Notes: generated by a model not told the origin, from the letters alone. 64,000 nt of DNA from Egibacteraceae bacterium (GCA_030446745.1 JAUJMS010000011.1:40232-104231); one strand, 5' to 3'. Counted from the first letter of the stretch, positions 25,998 through 36,718 are shown. Translations and numbers: made by a program.

Positions 25998-26764
25998 GCC
26001 TGGTCCGGCGGGCGCTCCTCGGCCGGCGCGTCCTGCTCGTCGGCGGGAACCGGCGCGTCGGTGATCGGCCCGTCGTCGGGGTCGTCGACGGGCGCGTCGG
26101 CCTCGCTGTCCTGCGCGGCGAGACGGCGTTCGACCTCGGCGGGGTCCGCCTGCGGCGCGTCGCCCTCTGGCGCGGTTGCCGTTCCGGGAACCGTCTCACG
26201 GTCCATCGTGCCGATCGGCACTGCCTCCGCCGGGTCGCCCGAGGCGTCCGGGTCGACGGCGGGCTCGAGGTCCTCGCCGCGGTCGACGGCCGCCTGGCGC
26301 TCTTCGGCCTGGTCGCGCGCCGTCGTCGACAGCGTCCCACCCTTGCGCCGGCGCAGGCTCCAGCGGCGCCGCGGCTGCTCCTCGAGGTCGCCGACGCCTT
26401 CGACCCGCACGCCCTCAACCAACTCGATCAGCGCCATGGGCGCCGCGTCGCCCTTGCGGGGGCCGAGCTTGAGCACGCGGGTGTACCCGCCGTTGCGCTC
26501 GGCGAAGGCCGGGCCGACGTCGGCGAACAGCTTGTGCACGACGTCCTTGTCGCGGACGACGCGCAGGACCTGCCGGCGTGCCGCCAGGTCGCCCTGCTTG
26601 GCGAACGTGATCATCCGCTCGGCCAACGGCTGGACCGTCTTCGCTTTCGCCAGCGTCGTGCGAATCCGCCCATGGCGGATCAGCTCCGTGGCGAGGTTGG
26701 CCACCATCAGGTTGTGGTGGGCCGGCGAGCCACCGAAGCGGCCGGCCTTGCGCGGCTGTGGCAT
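25994..26764 (-). CDS. rplQ: 50S ribosomal protein L17 with long acidic C-terminal extension
   Basis: A 256-residue protein; only the first 120 or so residues are L17 ([34 protein letters not shown], about residues 9-42; and [25 protein letters not shown]). The rest is an acidic, Asp/Glu/Ala/Pro-rich tail of about 130 residues without recognisable domains. Extended L17 tails are common in actinobacteria, but this one is long. Its ATG is ten bases after rpoA and its stop touches the truA start. Confidence 0.95.
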   Translation of the reverse strand: MPQPRKAGRFGGSPAHHNLMVANLATELIRHGRIRTTLAKAKTVQPLAERMITFAKQGDLAARRQVLRVVRDKDVVHKLFADVGPAFAERNGGYTRVLKLGPRKGDAAPMALIELVEGVRVEGVGDLEEQPRRRWSLRRRKGGTLSTTARDQAEERQAAVDRGEDLEPAVDPDASGDPAEAVPIGTMDRETVPGTATAPEGDAPQADPAEVERRLAAQDSEADAPVDDPDDGPITDAPVPADEQDAPAEERPPDQA

Positions 26765-26774
26765 CGCGGCGCTC

Positions 26775-27731
26775 CTACGTCGAGTAGCCGTAGTCGGCCA
26801 GCGACAAGCCGCGCTCCGCGAGCTTCTGCTTGACCTCCTCGATGGACTTCTGCCCGAAGTTGCGCACGTCGAGCAGGTCCTGCTCCGTCTTTTGCACCAG
26901 CTCGCCGATCGTGGCGACGCCCTCGCGCTTGAGGCAGTTGTACGAGCGTACTGACAGGTCCATGTCCTCGATCGGCAGCATCAGGTTCGGCGACGTCGCG
27001 ACCACCGGACCGGGGCCCTCGCCGATCGACAGGCCGCCCGGGCCGCTCTCCTCGAACTCGGAGAACAGCTGGAACAGGTCGCGCAGCGTCTCGCCGGCGC
27101 TGGCGAGCGCCTGGGCCGGCGTCACCGACCCGTCGGTCTCGACGTCGACGATCAGCCGGTCGTAGTTGGTCATCTGCTCGACGCGCGTCGGCTCGACGCG
27201 GTAGGTCACCCGCCGCACCGGCGAGTAGATCGAGTCGACCGGGATGACGCCGATCGGCTGATCGGCGTGCTTGTTGCGCTCGGCGGGCGCGTACCCACGG
27301 CCCTGCTCGACCGTGAGGTACATCTCGACGCGGCCGCGGCCGTTCAGCGTCGCGATGTGCAAGTCGCGGTTGAGGATGTCGATCTCGCTCGGGGCGGTGA
27401 TGAAGTCCGCGGTGATCTCACCGGGCCCCTCGCCGCCGAGAAAGATCTCCACCGGCGAGTCGCTGGTCGACCGCAGCACCAGCTCCTTGAGATTGAGAAT
27501 GATGTCGGTGACGTCTTCCTTGACGCCCTCGATCGAGCTGAACTCGTGGAGCACGCCCTCGATGCGCACGCTCGTCACGGCGGCGCCGGGAATCGACGAC
27601 AGCAGCGTCCGCCGCAGGCTGTTGCCCAGGGTGTAGCCGAACCCCGGCTCGAGCGGCTCGATGCTGAACGCGGACCGGGTGCCCTCGGCGAGCCGCTCCT
27701 CAGAGATGGTGGGACGCTGAACGATCAGCAC
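26775..27731 (-). CDS. rpoA: DNA-directed RNA polymerase subunit alpha
   Basis: A 318-residue alpha subunit. The N-terminal dimerisation domain contains [22 protein letters not shown] and the conserved region [20 protein letters not shown]; the C-terminal domain that binds UP elements begins near [20 protein letters not shown] and ends at the helix-hairpin-helix [21 protein letters not shown] at 27731 gives [12 protein letters not shown], the usual start; AGGAGG lies 11 bases upstream. Confidence 0.97.
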   Translation of the reverse strand: MLIVQRPTISEERLAEGTRSAFSIEPLEPGFGYTLGNSLRRTLLSSIPGAAVTSVRIEGVLHEFSSIEGVKEDVTDIILNLKELVLRSTSDSPVEIFLGGEGPGEITADFITAPSEIDILNRDLHIATLNGRGRVEMYLTVEQGRGYAPAERNKHADQPIGVIPVDSIYSPVRRVTYRVEPTRVEQMTNYDRLIVDVETDGSVTPAQALASAGETLRDLFQLFSEFEESGPGGLSIGEGPGPVVATSPNLMLPIEDMDLSVRSYNCLKREGVATIGELVQKTEQDLLDVRNFGQKSIEEVKQKLAERGLSLADYGYST

Positions 27732-27846
27732 GTCAGAAATCGCCTCCTGCGAAGCGTGGTAGCGGGAAACGGGCGAGACAACAACGGTGCAAAAGCCAGC
27801 CGCGCCCACGACGCCGGATGAGGGTCCGAGCCGCGCGCGGGAACGC

Positions 27847-28473
27847 CTACTTCGAGTACAGCTCCACGATGAGCTGTTCTTGGACCGGCACGTCGATCTG
27901 GCCGCGCTTGGGCAGGTCGAGCACGCTGATCTGCAGCTTGGTTTGGTCCGTCGACACCCACGACGGGATCTGCTTGGCGCCGATCAGCTCGAGCGAGCCG
28001 AGGATCGGCACGAAGTTGCGGGCGCGGTCGCGCACGGTGATGACGTCGCCGACGCGCACGCGGTACGACGGGATGTTCACGGTGCGGCCGTTGACCTGGA
28101 AGTGGCGGTGGCGCACGAGCTGGCGCGCCTCGTCGCGCGAGCGCGCGAGACCGCCGCGGAACACCGTGTTGTCCAGGCGGGTCTCGAGCAGCACGAGCAG
28201 GTTCTCACCGGTCAGTCCACCCTGGCGCGACGCCTCTTGGTAGTAGTTGCGGAACTGGCGCTCCAGCACGCCGTAGATGCGGCGGGCCTTCTGCTTCTCG
28301 CGCAGCTGCAGGAGGTACTCGCTCTCGCGGATGCGGCCGCGACCGTGCTCGCCCGGCGGGTACGGGCGCTTCTCGATGGCGCACTTGGGACCCTCACAGC
28401 GGGTGCCCTTCAGGTACAGCTTCTGCCGCTCGCGGCGGCACAGCTTGCAGTCAGGTCCGGTGTAGCGAGCCAT
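27847..28473 (-). CDS. rpsD: 30S ribosomal protein S4 (zinc-binding form)
   Basis: A 208-residue S4 that nucleates 30S assembly. Four cysteines (Cys9, Cys12, Cys26, Cys31) form the zinc-binding N-terminal motif of C+ type S4 proteins. [31 protein letters not shown] and the S4 RNA-binding domain ([23 protein letters not shown]) follow. A C+ form means it needs zinc. It lies between rpsK and rpoA. Confidence 0.98.
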   Translation of the reverse strand: MARYTGPDCKLCRRERQKLYLKGTRCEGPKCAIEKRPYPPGEHGRGRIRESEYLLQLREKQKARRIYGVLERQFRNYYQEASRQGGLTGENLLVLLETRLDNTVFRGGLARSRDEARQLVRHRHFQVNGRTVNIPSYRVRVGDVITVRDRARNFVPILGSLELIGAKQIPSWVSTDQTKLQISVLDLPKRGQIDVPVQEQLIVELYSK

Positions 28474-28509
28474 GAGTTCGGGTTCCTTGGTGTCGTGCGG
28501 GTCGTGCGG

Positions 28510-28923
28510 TCAGACGCGGCGGCGCTTGGGGGGCCGGCAGCCGTTGTGCGGGATCGGCGTGACGTCGCGGATGGCCGCGACCTCGAGGCCGTTGGCCTGC
28601 AGCGAGCGGATCGCTGTCTCGCGCCCCGAGCCCGGGCCCTTGACGTACACGTCGACCTTGCGCACCCCGTAGTCCGCGGCGCGTCGGGCGGCCTGCTCGG
28701 CCGCGAGCTGCGCGGCGAACGGCGTCGACTTGCGGCTGCCCTTGAACCCCACGTTGCCCGACGACGCCCACGACAAGACGTTGCCCTGCTGGTCGGTGAT
28801 CGAGATGATCGTGTTGTTGAACGAACTTTTAATGTGCGCCTGGCCGTAGGCCACCTGACGCCGCTCCTTCTTGCGGGCGCGGCTCTTGGCCTTGCTGCCG
28901 CCTTGCTTTTTCTGCTGTGCCAT
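28510..28923 (-). CDS. rpsK: 30S ribosomal protein S11
   Basis: A 137-residue S11. The conserved core is [44 protein letters not shown] and the C-terminal [17 protein letters not shown]. The basic N-terminus of about 20 residues is Lys/Gln/Arg-rich. Member of the alpha-operon cluster rpsM-rpsK-rpsD-rpoA-rplQ. Confidence 0.98.
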   Translation of the reverse strand: MAQQKKQGGSKAKSRARKKERRQVAYGQAHIKSSFNNTIISITDQQGNVLSWASSGNVGFKGSRKSTPFAAQLAAEQAARRAADYGVRKVDVYVKGPGSGRETAIRSLQANGLEVAAIRDVTPIPHNGCRPPKRRRV

Positions 28924-28956
28924 GGTCTCGCTTCCGTCACGACGCGCGTGCGCGGC

Positions 28957-29337
28957 CTACTTCTTGATCTTCTTCTTCAGCCCGCCCACGGTGCGCTTGG
29001 GACCCTTGCGCGTACGGGCGTTGGTGTGGGTGCGCTGCCCCCGCACCGGCAGGCCGCGGCGGTGGCGGATGCCCTGGTAGGACCCAATCTCAACCTTGCG
29101 CTTGATGTTCTGCGCCACCTCGCGGCGCAGGTCGCCCTCCACCTTGAAGCTCGCGTCGATGTAGTCGCGCAGGCGCTTGACCTGGTCCTCGCTCAGATCC
29201 CGCACGCGCACCGACGGGTCGACCCTCGTGGCGACGAGCGTGTGCAGCGCACGCGTACGCCCCACGCCGTAGATATAGGTCAGCCCGATCTCGACGCGCT
29301 TCTCGCGCGGCAGGTCGACGCCGGCGATCCGTGCCAT
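28957..29337 (-). CDS. rpsM: 30S ribosomal protein S13
   Basis: A 126-residue S13 at the subunit interface (B1 bridges). [26 protein letters not shown] and the C-terminal [19 protein letters not shown] and KK-rich end are diagnostic. It follows rpmJ by 57 bases and precedes rpsK. Confidence 0.98.
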   Translation of the reverse strand: MARIAGVDLPREKRVEIGLTYIYGVGRTRALHTLVATRVDPSVRVRDLSEDQVKRLRDYIDASFKVEGDLRREVAQNIKRKVEIGSYQGIRHRRGLPVRGQRTHTNARTRKGPKRTVGGLKKKIKK

Positions 29338-29394
29338 GACAACCGCTCCTGTGGTCGGGTGTTCCCGCCGGCGACGCCGTCGCCGGACGCCGTT

Positions 29395-29508
29395 TTAGCC
29401 CTGGCGCTGCTTGTGCCGGGGATTGCTGCAGATGACCATGACGCGGCCGTGCCGCCGGATCACGCGGCACTTCTCGCAGATCGGCTTCACCGAGGGCTGG
29501 ACCTTCAC
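29395..29508 (-). CDS. rpmJ: 50S ribosomal protein L36 (zinc form)
   Basis: A 37-residue L36 starting at GTG 29508, seven bases after [26 protein letters not shown] is followed by [13 protein letters not shown], and the Cys/His pattern (CxxC ... C ... H) identifies the zinc-binding form. infA, which in most actinobacteria lies between map and rpmJ, is not present in the 111 bases upstream. Confidence 0.97.
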   Translation of the reverse strand: MKVQPSVKPICEKCRVIRRHGRVMVICSNPRHKQRQG

Positions 29509-29619
29509 GTCGACGCTCCTACCAGATCGTCGCGCCCGCTCACGGCGCGGCGGGCAGCGCAGACGGCCTGTTGCGGGCACGCCGAAGCGCGGACCCGTCC
29601 AGGCCGAACGGCCACGCTA

Positions 29620-30465
29620 TCACCGGGCCTGCGCTGCGTCCAACGCGCGCGGCACGCGGCTGGGGTCGCGCAACGGCCACGCGGGTTCGTCCGCGCGCGC
29701 GGTGAGCACCCACGGCCCGTCGTCGGTGACCGCGACGGTGTGCTCCCAGTGCGCCGACAGCGCCCCGTCCGCGGTGACGACGGTCCAGTCGTCGGCGAGC
29801 GTCTCGGTGTCGGCGGTGCCGAGGTTGAACATCGGCTCGATCGCGAGCACGAGGCCCGACAGCAGCCGCGGTCCGCGCCCCGGCCGCCCGTAGTTGGGGA
29901 CGTGGGGATCCTCGTGCAGCGAGCGTCCGATGCCGTGACCGACGTACTCCTTGACGACGCCGTAGCGGTGCGGCAGTGCGCGGGCCTCGACCGCGGCCGA
30001 GATGTCGCTGAGCCGCGCGCCGGCCGTCGCCGCGCACACCCCGGCCCACAGCCCGGCGCGCGTCCGCTCCACCAGCGCGGCGACCTCGTCGTCCACGACG
30101 CCGGGGTTGTCGCCGTAGGCGTTGCCCACGATCCAGGTGACCGCCGAGTCGCCGTGGTAGCCGTCGACGATCGCGCCGGCGTCGATCTTGATCAGGTCGC
30201 CCTCGCGCAGGACGACGTCGCGCGACGGGATGCCATGGACGATCTCGTGGTTGACCGACGTGCACAGCGTCGCCGGGAAGCCGCGGTAGCCCTTGAACGA
30301 CGGGACGGCGCCGCGGCTGCGAACCTCACGCTCAGCGATCTCGTCGAGCTGCATGGTCGAGACGCCGGGACGCACCGCCTCGCGCAGGACCTCGTGCAGG
30401 TCGGCGACGACGCGGCCGGCGCGAGCCATCACCGCGACTTCGCCCGGCGACTTGCGCACGATCAC
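29620..30465 (-). CDS. map: Methionine aminopeptidase, type I
   Basis: A 281-residue enzyme removing initiator methionine. Metal ligands are visible as the Asp residues of IKIDAGAIVDGYHGDSA, His of YVGHGIGRSLHEDP, and Glu of LAIEPMFN and AHWEHTVAV. TLCTSVNHEIVHGIP gives the substrate His. GTG at 30465 overlaps the adk stop (GTGA). adk-map adjacency is typical of the spc/alpha junction. Confidence 0.96.
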   Translation of the reverse strand: MIVRKSPGEVAVMARAGRVVADLHEVLREAVRPGVSTMQLDEIAEREVRSRGAVPSFKGYRGFPATLCTSVNHEIVHGIPSRDVVLREGDLIKIDAGAIVDGYHGDSAVTWIVGNAYGDNPGVVDDEVAALVERTRAGLWAGVCAATAGARLSDISAAVEARALPHRYGVVKEYVGHGIGRSLHEDPHVPNYGRPGRGPRLLSGLVLAIEPMFNLGTADTETLADDWTVVTADGALSAHWEHTVAVTDDGPWVLTARADEPAWPLRDPSRVPRALDAAQAR

Positions 30466-31127
30466 GCCGCGTCGCCGTCCGCGAGGCCGTCGAGCAGGTC
30501 GAGCGTGCGCCGCGTCACGTCGTCGACCGACCCGCACGAGTCGACGTCGCGCAGCAGCCCCCGCTCCGCGTAGAACGCTTCCAGCGGCTCCGTCTTGGCG
30601 TGGTACTCCTCGAGACGGCGGCGCACCACCGCCTCGGTGTCGTCCTTGCGGTGGACCAGCGGCGTGCCGCAGATGTCGCAGACCATGTCGCGCTTCGGCG
30701 GCGCGTACTCCAGGTGGTAGACCTCGCCGTCGTTGGGGCACGACCGCCGGTTCACGATGCGCCGTACGATCTCCGACTCCGGCACGGTGAAGCGCACGAC
30801 GACGTCCAGCGGCCGGCCGACCGCGGCGAGGTAGTCCTCGAGCGCCTCGGCCTGCGGCACGGTGCGGGGGAAGCCGTCGAGCAGGAAGCCGTTGCCGGCG
30901 TCGGGCTGGTCGAGGCGCTCGGTGATCATCGCGATGACCACCTCGTCCGGAACGAGGTCACCACGCTCCATGTACGCCTTCGCGGCCCGCCCCAGCTCGG
31001 TCTCGCGGCCGACGTTGTGGCGGAAGATGTCGCCCGTCGCGATCCTGGGCACGGCGAACGCGCGCTCGATGTACAGCGCCTGGGTGCCCTTGCCGGCACC
31101 CGGCGGACCGAGCAGGACGAGACGCAC
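30462..31127 (-). CDS. adk: Adenylate kinase with metal-type lid
   Basis: A 221-residue kinase equilibrating ATP+AMP and 2 ADP. Walker-type loop LLGPPGAGKGTQ at the start, IATGDIFR and FLLDGFPRT in the core. The lid has a C-x2-D-x16-C-x2-C arrangement (CPND ... CDIC): a metal lid in which the second Cys is Asp. GTG at 31127 gives VRLVLLGPPG, the canonical start, rather than the TTG at 31145. It lies 48 bases after secY and overlaps map. Confidence 0.96.
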   Translation of the reverse strand: MRLVLLGPPGAGKGTQALYIERAFAVPRIATGDIFRHNVGRETELGRAAKAYMERGDLVPDEVVIAMITERLDQPDAGNGFLLDGFPRTVPQAEALEDYLAAVGRPLDVVVRFTVPESEIVRRIVNRRSCPNDGEVYHLEYAPPKRDMVCDICGTPLVHRKDDTEAVVRRRLEEYHAKTEPLEAFYAERGLLRDVDSCGSVDDVTRRTLDLLDGLADGDAA

Positions 31128-31175
31128 GCGCGCGGCCTTTCGCAACGACGGGTCGCGACCGGTGACACCGGCCGC

Positions 31176-32469
31176 CTAGGTCTTGAGGAAGCCTTCGTAG
31201 TGACGCTGCAGCAGCTGTGACTCGAGCTGCTTCATCGTCTCGAGCCCGACACCGACGACGATCAGCAGCGTCGACCCACCGAGCGGGAACTGCACCCCCG
31301 CGGCACCGAGCACGATCGCCGGCAGGACCGCGAGCAGGGCGAGGTAGATCGATCCCGGCAAGGTGATGCGCGTGAGCACCCGGTCGAGGTACTCCGCGGT
31401 TGGCCGCCCGGGCCGGATGCCCGGGATGAACCCGCCGTACTTCTTCATGTTGTCGGCGACGTCGATGGGGTTGAACGTGATGGCGGTGTAGAAGAAGGCG
31501 AAGAACACGACCAACCCGAACAGCAGCGCGATGTAGGCGGGGTGCGCGCCGGTCGTGAAGTAGCGGTTGACGAAGTCGGTGAAGCCGGGCGGTTGATGAT
31601 CGACGACGCGAGGGTCGGCAGGTACAGCAGCGACGACGCGAAGATGATCGGGATCACGCCGGACTGATTGACCTTGAGCGGGATGTACGTCGAGGGCCGC
31701 CGTAGGTGCGCCGGCCGACCTGGCGCTTGGCGTACTGCACGGGGATGCGCCGCTGACCCTGCTCGACGAACACCACGGCCACGATGAGGATGAGCCCGAC
31801 CAGCAGGAACAGTGGGAACAGCAGCCGTCCGCCCTCGCGCTGGAGGATCGCGTTGCCCTGGCTCGGCAGCTGGGCCACGATCGCCGAGAAGATGATCAGC
31901 GACATGCCGTTGCCGATGCCGCGCTGCGTGATCAGCTCGCCCAGCCACATGATGAACGCGGTGCCGGCGGTCAGCGTGAGCACCATGAGCATCTTCGTGG
32001 GCACCGTCGGGTTCGGGATCAACCCGGTCGCGCCCGGGATGCCCTGGAACAGCTGACCGGACTGGATCAGCACGATCAAGCCGGTCGACTGCAGGATCGC
32101 GAGGACGACGGTGAGGTAGCGCGTCATCTGCGTGATGCGCTTCGTCCCGCTCTCGCCCTCCTTCTGCCACTCTTCGAGCTTGGGGATCACCACGGTGAGC
32201 AGCTGCATGATGATGCTCGCGGTGATGTACGGCATGATCCCCAGCGCGAAGACGGCAAGCTGGCTCAGCGCCCCGCCGGAGAACAGGTTGAGCAGCTGGC
32301 CGATCCCCGTCGCGGAGAACTGCGCGAGGACGTCCTGCAGCACGCCGTAGTCGACACCCGGGATGGGCACGAACGAGCCGAACCGGTAGACCGCGATGAT
32401 CGCGAGCGTGAACAGGATCTTCCCGCGCAGGTCGGGGATCTTGAAGGCGTTGGTGAACGCGCGCAGCAT
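31176..32469 (-). CDS. secY: Preprotein translocase subunit SecY, two frame breaks
   Basis: The Sec channel protein, normally 10 membrane helices. Frame one (to about 31700) gives [36 protein letters not shown] and [13 protein letters not shown]; a second frame gives [20 protein letters not shown]; the third gives [33 protein letters not shown] (about 31412-31511). Adding one C at about 31697 (GGCGGCCCTCG) and one C at about 31592 (CCGCCCGGC) restores a continuous protein of 431 residues. An intact SecY is essential, so I infer sequence errors. Confidence 0.92.
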
Positions 32470-32534
32470 CGCGGTACCTCTCGTCGTGGCCTCAGGCCGG
32501 CAGGCCGCTACTCATCGTCCAAGGCTAGCGGTGC

Positions 32535-32999
32535 TCACACCCCCGCCGACGGCCGGCGCGGGATGTCGCGAACGGTTCCGCCGCCGGCGGTGACCTTGTC
32601 GCGGGCCGTGGCGGTGAACGCGTGGGCCGCGACGGTCAGCGACTTCGTCAGCTCGCCGTCGCCGAGGATCTTGACCGGCGCGCTGCCGCGGCGGACAAGC
32701 CCGCGTTCGCGCAGCGCGTCGGGCGTCACCTCGGCGCCGTCGTCGAACGCGGCGTCGATGCGTCCGACGTTGACGGTCGCGTACTCGACGCGGTTGCGCG
32801 ACGTGAAGCCGGCGAGCTTGGGCAGGCGCCGCTGCAGCGGCATCTGGCCGCCCTCGAACCCCACCGGGGTCGTCTTGCGCGCGCCGGTGCCCTTCGTGCC
32901 GCGTCCGGCGGTCTTGCCCTTGCCCGCCGCCACGCCGCGGCCCTTGCGGCTCTTCGCCTTGTGCGCGCCGGGCGCGGGCTTGAGGTGGTGGACCTTCAT
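32535..32999 (-). CDS. rplO: 50S ribosomal protein L15
   Basis: A 154-residue L15. The glycine/lysine-rich N-terminus ([35 protein letters not shown]) and [18 protein letters not shown] are diagnostic, with [15 protein letters not shown] near the end. The ATG slightly overlaps the rpmD stop (ATGA-type). It is the last ribosomal gene before secY. Confidence 0.98.
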   Translation of the reverse strand: MKVHHLKPAPGAHKAKSRKGRGVAAGKGKTAGRGTKGTGARKTTPVGFEGGQMPLQRRLPKLAGFTSRNRVEYATVNVGRIDAAFDDGAEVTPDALRERGLVRRGSAPVKILGDGELTKSLTVAAHAFTATARDKVTAGGGTVRDIPRRPSAGV

Positions 33000-33208
33000 C
33001 GCTGCTCCTTCGCGCCGGGCGTCACCGTGACGAGGTGCGCGACCTTCGCGATCATTCCGCGGATCTCGGGACGGTCAGGCTGGGTGACGGTATGGCGGAT
33101 CCGCCGCAGGCCGAGCGCGCGCACGGTGCGGCGCTGGTCGAGCTGCGAGCCGATGAGCGACCGCACCTGGGTGATCTGCAGCGTCGCCTCTGTCGTGTCG
33201 GCGGCCAT
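32996..33208 (-). CDS. rpmD: 50S ribosomal protein L30
   Basis: A 70-residue L30: [25 protein letters not shown] and the [19 protein letters not shown] segment are conserved. The ATG at 33208 overlaps the rpsE stop (TGATG), and its stop overlaps the rplO start. Somewhat longer than the 60-residue norm through an N-terminal MAADTTEA. Confidence 0.97.
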   Translation of the reverse strand: MAADTTEATLQITQVRSLIGSQLDQRRTVRALGLRRIRHTVTQPDRPEIRGMIAKVAHLVTVTPGAKEQR

Positions 33209-33803
33209 CACGCACGCGCCCGGAGGTTGGCGAGCATCTTCGCCGGGAGCATCTCTTCCAGCTCGAGGCCGCGCAGCTCCGCCACCTTCGCCGGCTCGCG
33301 CAGCGACTGCAGTGCGGCGACGGTGGCGTGCACGACGTTGATCGGGTTCGACGTGCCAAGCGACTTCGCGAGCACGTCGCTGATCCCGGCGCACTCGAGC
33401 ACGGCGCGGACCGGCCCCCCGGCGATGACGCCGGTGCCGGGCGCCGCCGGCTTGAGCACGACCTTGCCGGCGCCGGACCGCCCGAGCACGGGGTGGACGA
33501 TCGTGCGCTGGATCATCGGGACGGTGAAGAAGCCCTTCTTGGCCTCCTCGACCCCCTTCTGGATCGCGGCCGGCACCTCCTTCGCCTTGCCGTAGCCGAT
33601 GCCAACCGTGCCCTTCGCGTCCCCGACGACGACGAGCGCGGTGAACGAGAAGCGCCGCCCGCCCTTGACGACCTTCGCGACGCGGTTGATCGCGACGACC
33701 TTCTCCTCGTACGGCGAGCGCTCCTCCTCGCGACCGCCGCGCCGGTTGCCGTCGCGGCCGCCGCGGCCGCCGCGCTGCGGGGCCCTCCTCCTGGTCCTGC
33801 CAT
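33208..33803 (-). CDS. rpsE: 30S ribosomal protein S5, frame break near N-terminus
   Basis: S5 helps tRNA-selection fidelity. The body is clear: [46 protein letters not shown] and [17 protein letters not shown]. The ATG at 33803, five bases after AAGGAAG, starts in another frame (MAGPGGGP); one G missing from the GGGCCCC stretch at about 33776-33782 explains it. Corrected length is 198 residues, with a Gly/Arg-rich head. Stop overlaps rpmD. Confidence 0.92.
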
Positions 33804-33843
33804 GGTCGCTTCCTTGGGTCCGGTGTCGGGTGGAGCGCGGTAC

Positions 33844-34206
33844 TTAGAAGTCGAGGCCGCCCTCGCGCGCGCCGTCGGCAAGGGCTTTCACGCGGCCGGT
33901 GTAGCGGTTACCGCCGCGGTCGAACACGACCGCCGCGACGCCGGCGGCTTTCGCACGCTCAGCGACGAGGCGACCGACCGCCGCCGCGACCCCGACCTTA
34001 CCGGCGCCGTCGGACGCGAGCGATTTGTCCAGGCTCGAGGCCGCGGCGAGCGTGCGGCCCGCGCGGTCGTCGACGACCTGGGCGTAGATGCCCGTATTCG
34101 AGCGGTACACGACCAGGCGCGGGCGCTGCTCCGTCCCGCGGACGCGCTGGCGCACGCGGCTGTGACGGCGCTCGCGCGCGACGCGCTTTCTCGTTGCTGC
34201 TTCCAT
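33844..34206 (-). CDS. rplR: 50S ribosomal protein L18
   Basis: A 120-residue 5S-rRNA-binding protein. [34 protein letters not shown], about residues 14-47, and the C-terminal [26 protein letters not shown] are diagnostic of L18. It lies 40 bases upstream of rpsE and 47 bases after rplF. Confidence 0.98.
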   Translation of the reverse strand: MEAATRKRVARERRHSRVRQRVRGTEQRPRLVVYRSNTGIYAQVVDDRAGRTLAAASSLDKSLASDGAGKVGVAAAVGRLVAERAKAAGVAAVVFDRGGNRYTGRVKALADGAREGGLDF

Positions 34207-34253
34207 CGCTGATGGGTCTCCCGGTGACGACGATGGTCGTTGTCGTGTGCGTG

Positions 34254-34790
34254 TTAGCCGGAGGCCTTGCCGGACTTGCGCCGGACCTGCTCGCCGGCGT
34301 AGCGGATCCCCTTGCCCTTGTAGGGCTCAGGCTTGCGGATCGCGCGGATGTTCGCCGCGACCTGGCCGACGAGCTGCTTGTCGGCGCCCGACACCGCGAT
34401 CCGGGTGGGGCTGGCGACCTCGAAGGTGATGCCCTCCGGGGCGGGGAACTCGACCGGGTGGCTGTAGCCCATCTGGAAGGTCAGTCCCGTCCCGCTGGCC
34501 GCGGCGCGGTAGCCCACGCCGACGATCTCCAGCCGCCGCGTGTAGCCCTCGGTCACACCGACGACCATGTTCGCGATGAGCGAGCGGAACAGGCCGTGCA
34601 ACGCGCGGTGCTCGCGCTCGTCGTCGTCGCGCGTCACACGGACTTCGCCGTCGGCGACGGTGACGGTGATGTCGGGGTGCACCTCTTGGGTCAACGTCCC
34701 CTTGGGGCCCGACACCGTCAGCGTCGTGCCGGACAACGAGACGTCGACCCCCGCGGGGATCGGGACGGGTTGCTTGCCGATGCGACTCAT
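34254..34790 (-). CDS. rplF: 50S ribosomal protein L6
   Basis: A 178-residue L6 of the sarcin-ricin/factor-binding region. [17 protein letters not shown] at the start, [19 protein letters not shown] in the middle and [21 protein letters not shown] at the end are canonical; two tandem alpha/beta domains are expected. Six bases separate its ATG from the rpsH stop. Confidence 0.98.
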   Translation of the reverse strand: MSRIGKQPVPIPAGVDVSLSGTTLTVSGPKGTLTQEVHPDITVTVADGEVRVTRDDDEREHRALHGLFRSLIANMVVGVTEGYTRRLEIVGVGYRAAASGTGLTFQMGYSHPVEFPAPEGITFEVASPTRIAVSGADKQLVGQVAANIRAIRKPEPYKGKGIRYAGEQVRRKSGKASG

Positions 34791-34796
34791 GGCGCC

Positions 34797-35195
34797 CTAC
34801 CAGACGTAGGCGAGGACCTCGCCGCCGACGCCCGCCTTGCGCGCCTCACGGTCGGTCATCAGCCCGGACGAGGTCGAAAGGATCGCGATGCCGAGGCCCC
34901 CCAGGACGCGGGGCACCTCGTCGCGCTTGGCGTACACCCGCAGCCCCGGCTTGGAGACCCGGCGCACGCCTGACAGCGACCGCTCGCGCTCGCGCGAGAA
35001 CTTCAGCGCCAGCTGGAGCGTCGCCTGCGGCTTCGTCGGCTCGACGAGGTAGTCGCGGATGTACCCCTCGCGCTTGAGGATGTCGGCGATGTTCGCCTTC
35101 AGCTTCGAAGACGGCATGCTGATCTGCTCCTTGTACGCGATGTTCGCGTTGCGGATGCGCGTGAGCATGTCCGCCACGGGATCCGTCATCGTCAT
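34797..35195 (-). CDS. rpsH: 30S ribosomal protein S8
   Basis: A 132-residue S8, a 16S-binding assembly protein and classic spc-operon repressor. [20 protein letters not shown] and [40 protein letters not shown], about residues 80-120, identify it. ATG at 35195 (MTMTDPV) is preferred to the in-frame ATG at 35189 by homology. It overlaps nothing; rpsN lies 43 bases upstream. Confidence 0.98.
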   Translation of the reverse strand: MTMTDPVADMLTRIRNANIAYKEQISMPSSKLKANIADILKREGYIRDYLVEPTKPQATLQLALKFSRERERSLSGVRRVSKPGLRVYAKRDEVPRVLGGLGIAILSTSSGLMTDREARKAGVGGEVLAYVW

Positions 35196-35238
35196 GACGT
35201 AGCAGCGCTCCTCGGACAGTGGTACGGACGGGGTGCGG

Positions 35239-35424
35239 TCACCACGACGCCTTCTTGATGCCCGGCAGGTCGCCGGTGTGCGCGAGCGAGCGGAAGCACA
35301 CCCGGCACAGCATGAACTTGCGGTAGACCGCCCGCGGGCGCCCGCAGCGGTTGCAGCGGGTGTAGCCACGCACGGCGTACTTCGGCCGGCGCGCGGCCTT
35401 GGCGATCATCGACTTCTTGGCCAT
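35239..35424 (-). CDS. rpsN: 30S ribosomal protein S14, type Z (zinc)
   Basis: A 61-residue S14 of the short zinc-binding type. Cys24, Cys27, Cys40 and Cys43 form the zinc site (CNRC...CRVC). The N-terminus [16 protein letters not shown] and the end [10 protein letters not shown] are typical. A zinc-independent paralogue, if present, lies outside the window. Confidence 0.98.
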   Translation of the reverse strand: MAKKSMIAKAARRPKYAVRGYTRCNRCGRPRAVYRKFMLCRVCFRSLAHTGDLPGIKKASW

Positions 35425-35434
35425 GGGTTGCCTC

Positions 35435-36019
35435 TCAGGCGCCGGAGCGGCTGGGGGTCGTGCCGACGAACGGGAAGCCGTAGGCGCTCAACAGCGCCCG
35501 GCCCTGCTCGTCGGTCGTCGCGGACGTCACGATCGTGATGTCCATGCCGCGGACGCGGTCGATCTGGTCGTAGTCCACCTCGGGGAAGATGAGCTGCTCG
35601 GTGACGCCGAAGGTGTAGTTGCCGCGGCCGTCGAAGCTGTTCGCCGGCAGCCCGCGGAAGTCGCGGATGCGCGGGAGCGCGACCGACAGGAGCCGGTCGA
35701 AGAAGTCCCACATGCGGTCGCCGCGCAGCGTCACCTTGGCGCCGATGAGCATTCCCTGGCGCAGCTTGAACCCGGCGATCGACTTGCGCGCCGCCCGCGG
35801 TGACGGCTTCTGGCCGGTGATCGTCGCGAGGTCGCGCATCGCGCCGTCGAGGGCCTTGGCGTCGGAGACGGCGTCGCCGACGCCCATGTTCACGACGATC
35901 TTCTCCAGCCGCGGCACCTGCATGACGTTGGCCAGTCCGAGCTGCGCTTTGAGCTGGTCGCGGATCTCGTCGTGGTAGCGCGCCTTCAGGCGCGGGACGT
36001 AGGTCTCGGTGTCGGTCAT
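35435..36019 (-). CDS. rplE: 50S ribosomal protein L5
   Basis: A 194-residue 5S-associated protein contacting P-site t[63 protein letters not shown] and the [17 protein letters not shown] tail are canonical. ATG at 36019 fits the family start. It follows rplX by five bases. Confidence 0.98.
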   Translation of the reverse strand: MTDTETYVPRLKARYHDEIRDQLKAQLGLANVMQVPRLEKIVVNMGVGDAVSDAKALDGAMRDLATITGQKPSPRAARKSIAGFKLRQGMLIGAKVTLRGDRMWDFFDRLLSVALPRIRDFRGLPANSFDGRGNYTFGVTEQLIFPEVDYDQIDRVRGMDITIVTSATTDEQGRALLSAYGFPFVGTTPSRSGA

Positions 36020-36024
36020 GGCGG

Positions 36025-36348
36025 TCAGAACTCCGAACCGCAGTCGGGGCGCTTGCACACCCGGGCGCGCTTGCCCTCGACGACCCTGCTGCCGGTACGG
36101 GTCGGCCTGCCGCACTTCGGGCAGATCGGCATGACGTTGGACAGGTGGATCGGGGCCTCCTCGTGGATCAGGCCACCCTCACGGGCGCCGGTGCGCGTCG
36201 CGCGCTGGCGCTGGTGTTTGGTGATGCGGTTGACGCCCTCGACCATCACTCGCTCGCGCGAGCGGTAGACCTGCACGACGCGGCCTTCCTTGCCGGCGTC
36301 TTTGCCGCTGATCACGCGCACCGTGTCGTTTTTCTTGACGCGCTCCAC
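36025..36348 (-). CDS. rplX: 50S ribosomal protein L24
   Basis: A 107-residue L24 assembly initiator with a KOW motif ([24 protein letters not shown]), then GVNRITKHQ and a C-terminal zinc-ribbon-like CPKC...CKRPDC. The GTG at 36348 starts one base after the rplN stop. The Cys pairs are typical of actinobacterial L24. Confidence 0.98.
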   Translation of the reverse strand: MERVKKNDTVRVISGKDAGKEGRVVQVYRSRERVMVEGVNRITKHQRQRATRTGAREGGLIHEEAPIHLSNVMPICPKCGRPTRTGSRVVEGKRARVCKRPDCGSEF

Positions 36349-36349
36349 G

Positions 36350-36718
36350 TCACAGCACCTCCGGGGCCAGCGAGACGATCTTCATGAACTTGCGCTCGCG
36401 CAGCTCGCGCCCGACGGGTCCGAAGATGCGGGTGCCGCGCGGGTTGCGCTGCTCGTTGATCAAGACGCAGGCGTTGTCGTCGAAGCGAATGTAGGTGCCG
36501 TCGGGGCGCCGGCGTTCCTTGCGCACCCGGACGACGACGGCCTTGACGACGTCGCCCTTCTTGACGTTGCTCGCCGGGATCGCGTTTTTCACCGTCCCGA
36601 CGATGACGTCGCCGATCGACGCGTAGCGCCGCCCCGACCCGCCGAGCACGCGGATGCACAGCACCTCGCGCGCGCCGGTGTTGTCGGCGACTCTGAGTCG
36701 GGTTTCCTGCTGGATCAT
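36350..36718 (-). CDS. rplN: 50S ribosomal protein L14
   Basis: A 122-residue L14 at the subunit interface: [27 protein letters not shown] and the [24 protein letters not shown] region are nearly invariant, ending [10 protein letters not shown]. It follows rpsQ by 45 bases. Confidence 0.99.
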   Translation of the reverse strand: MIQQETRLRVADNTGAREVLCIRVLGGSGRRYASIGDVIVGTVKNAIPASNVKKGDVVKAVVVRVRKERRRPDGTYIRFDDNACVLINEQRNPRGTRIFGPVGRELRERKFMKIVSLAPEVL

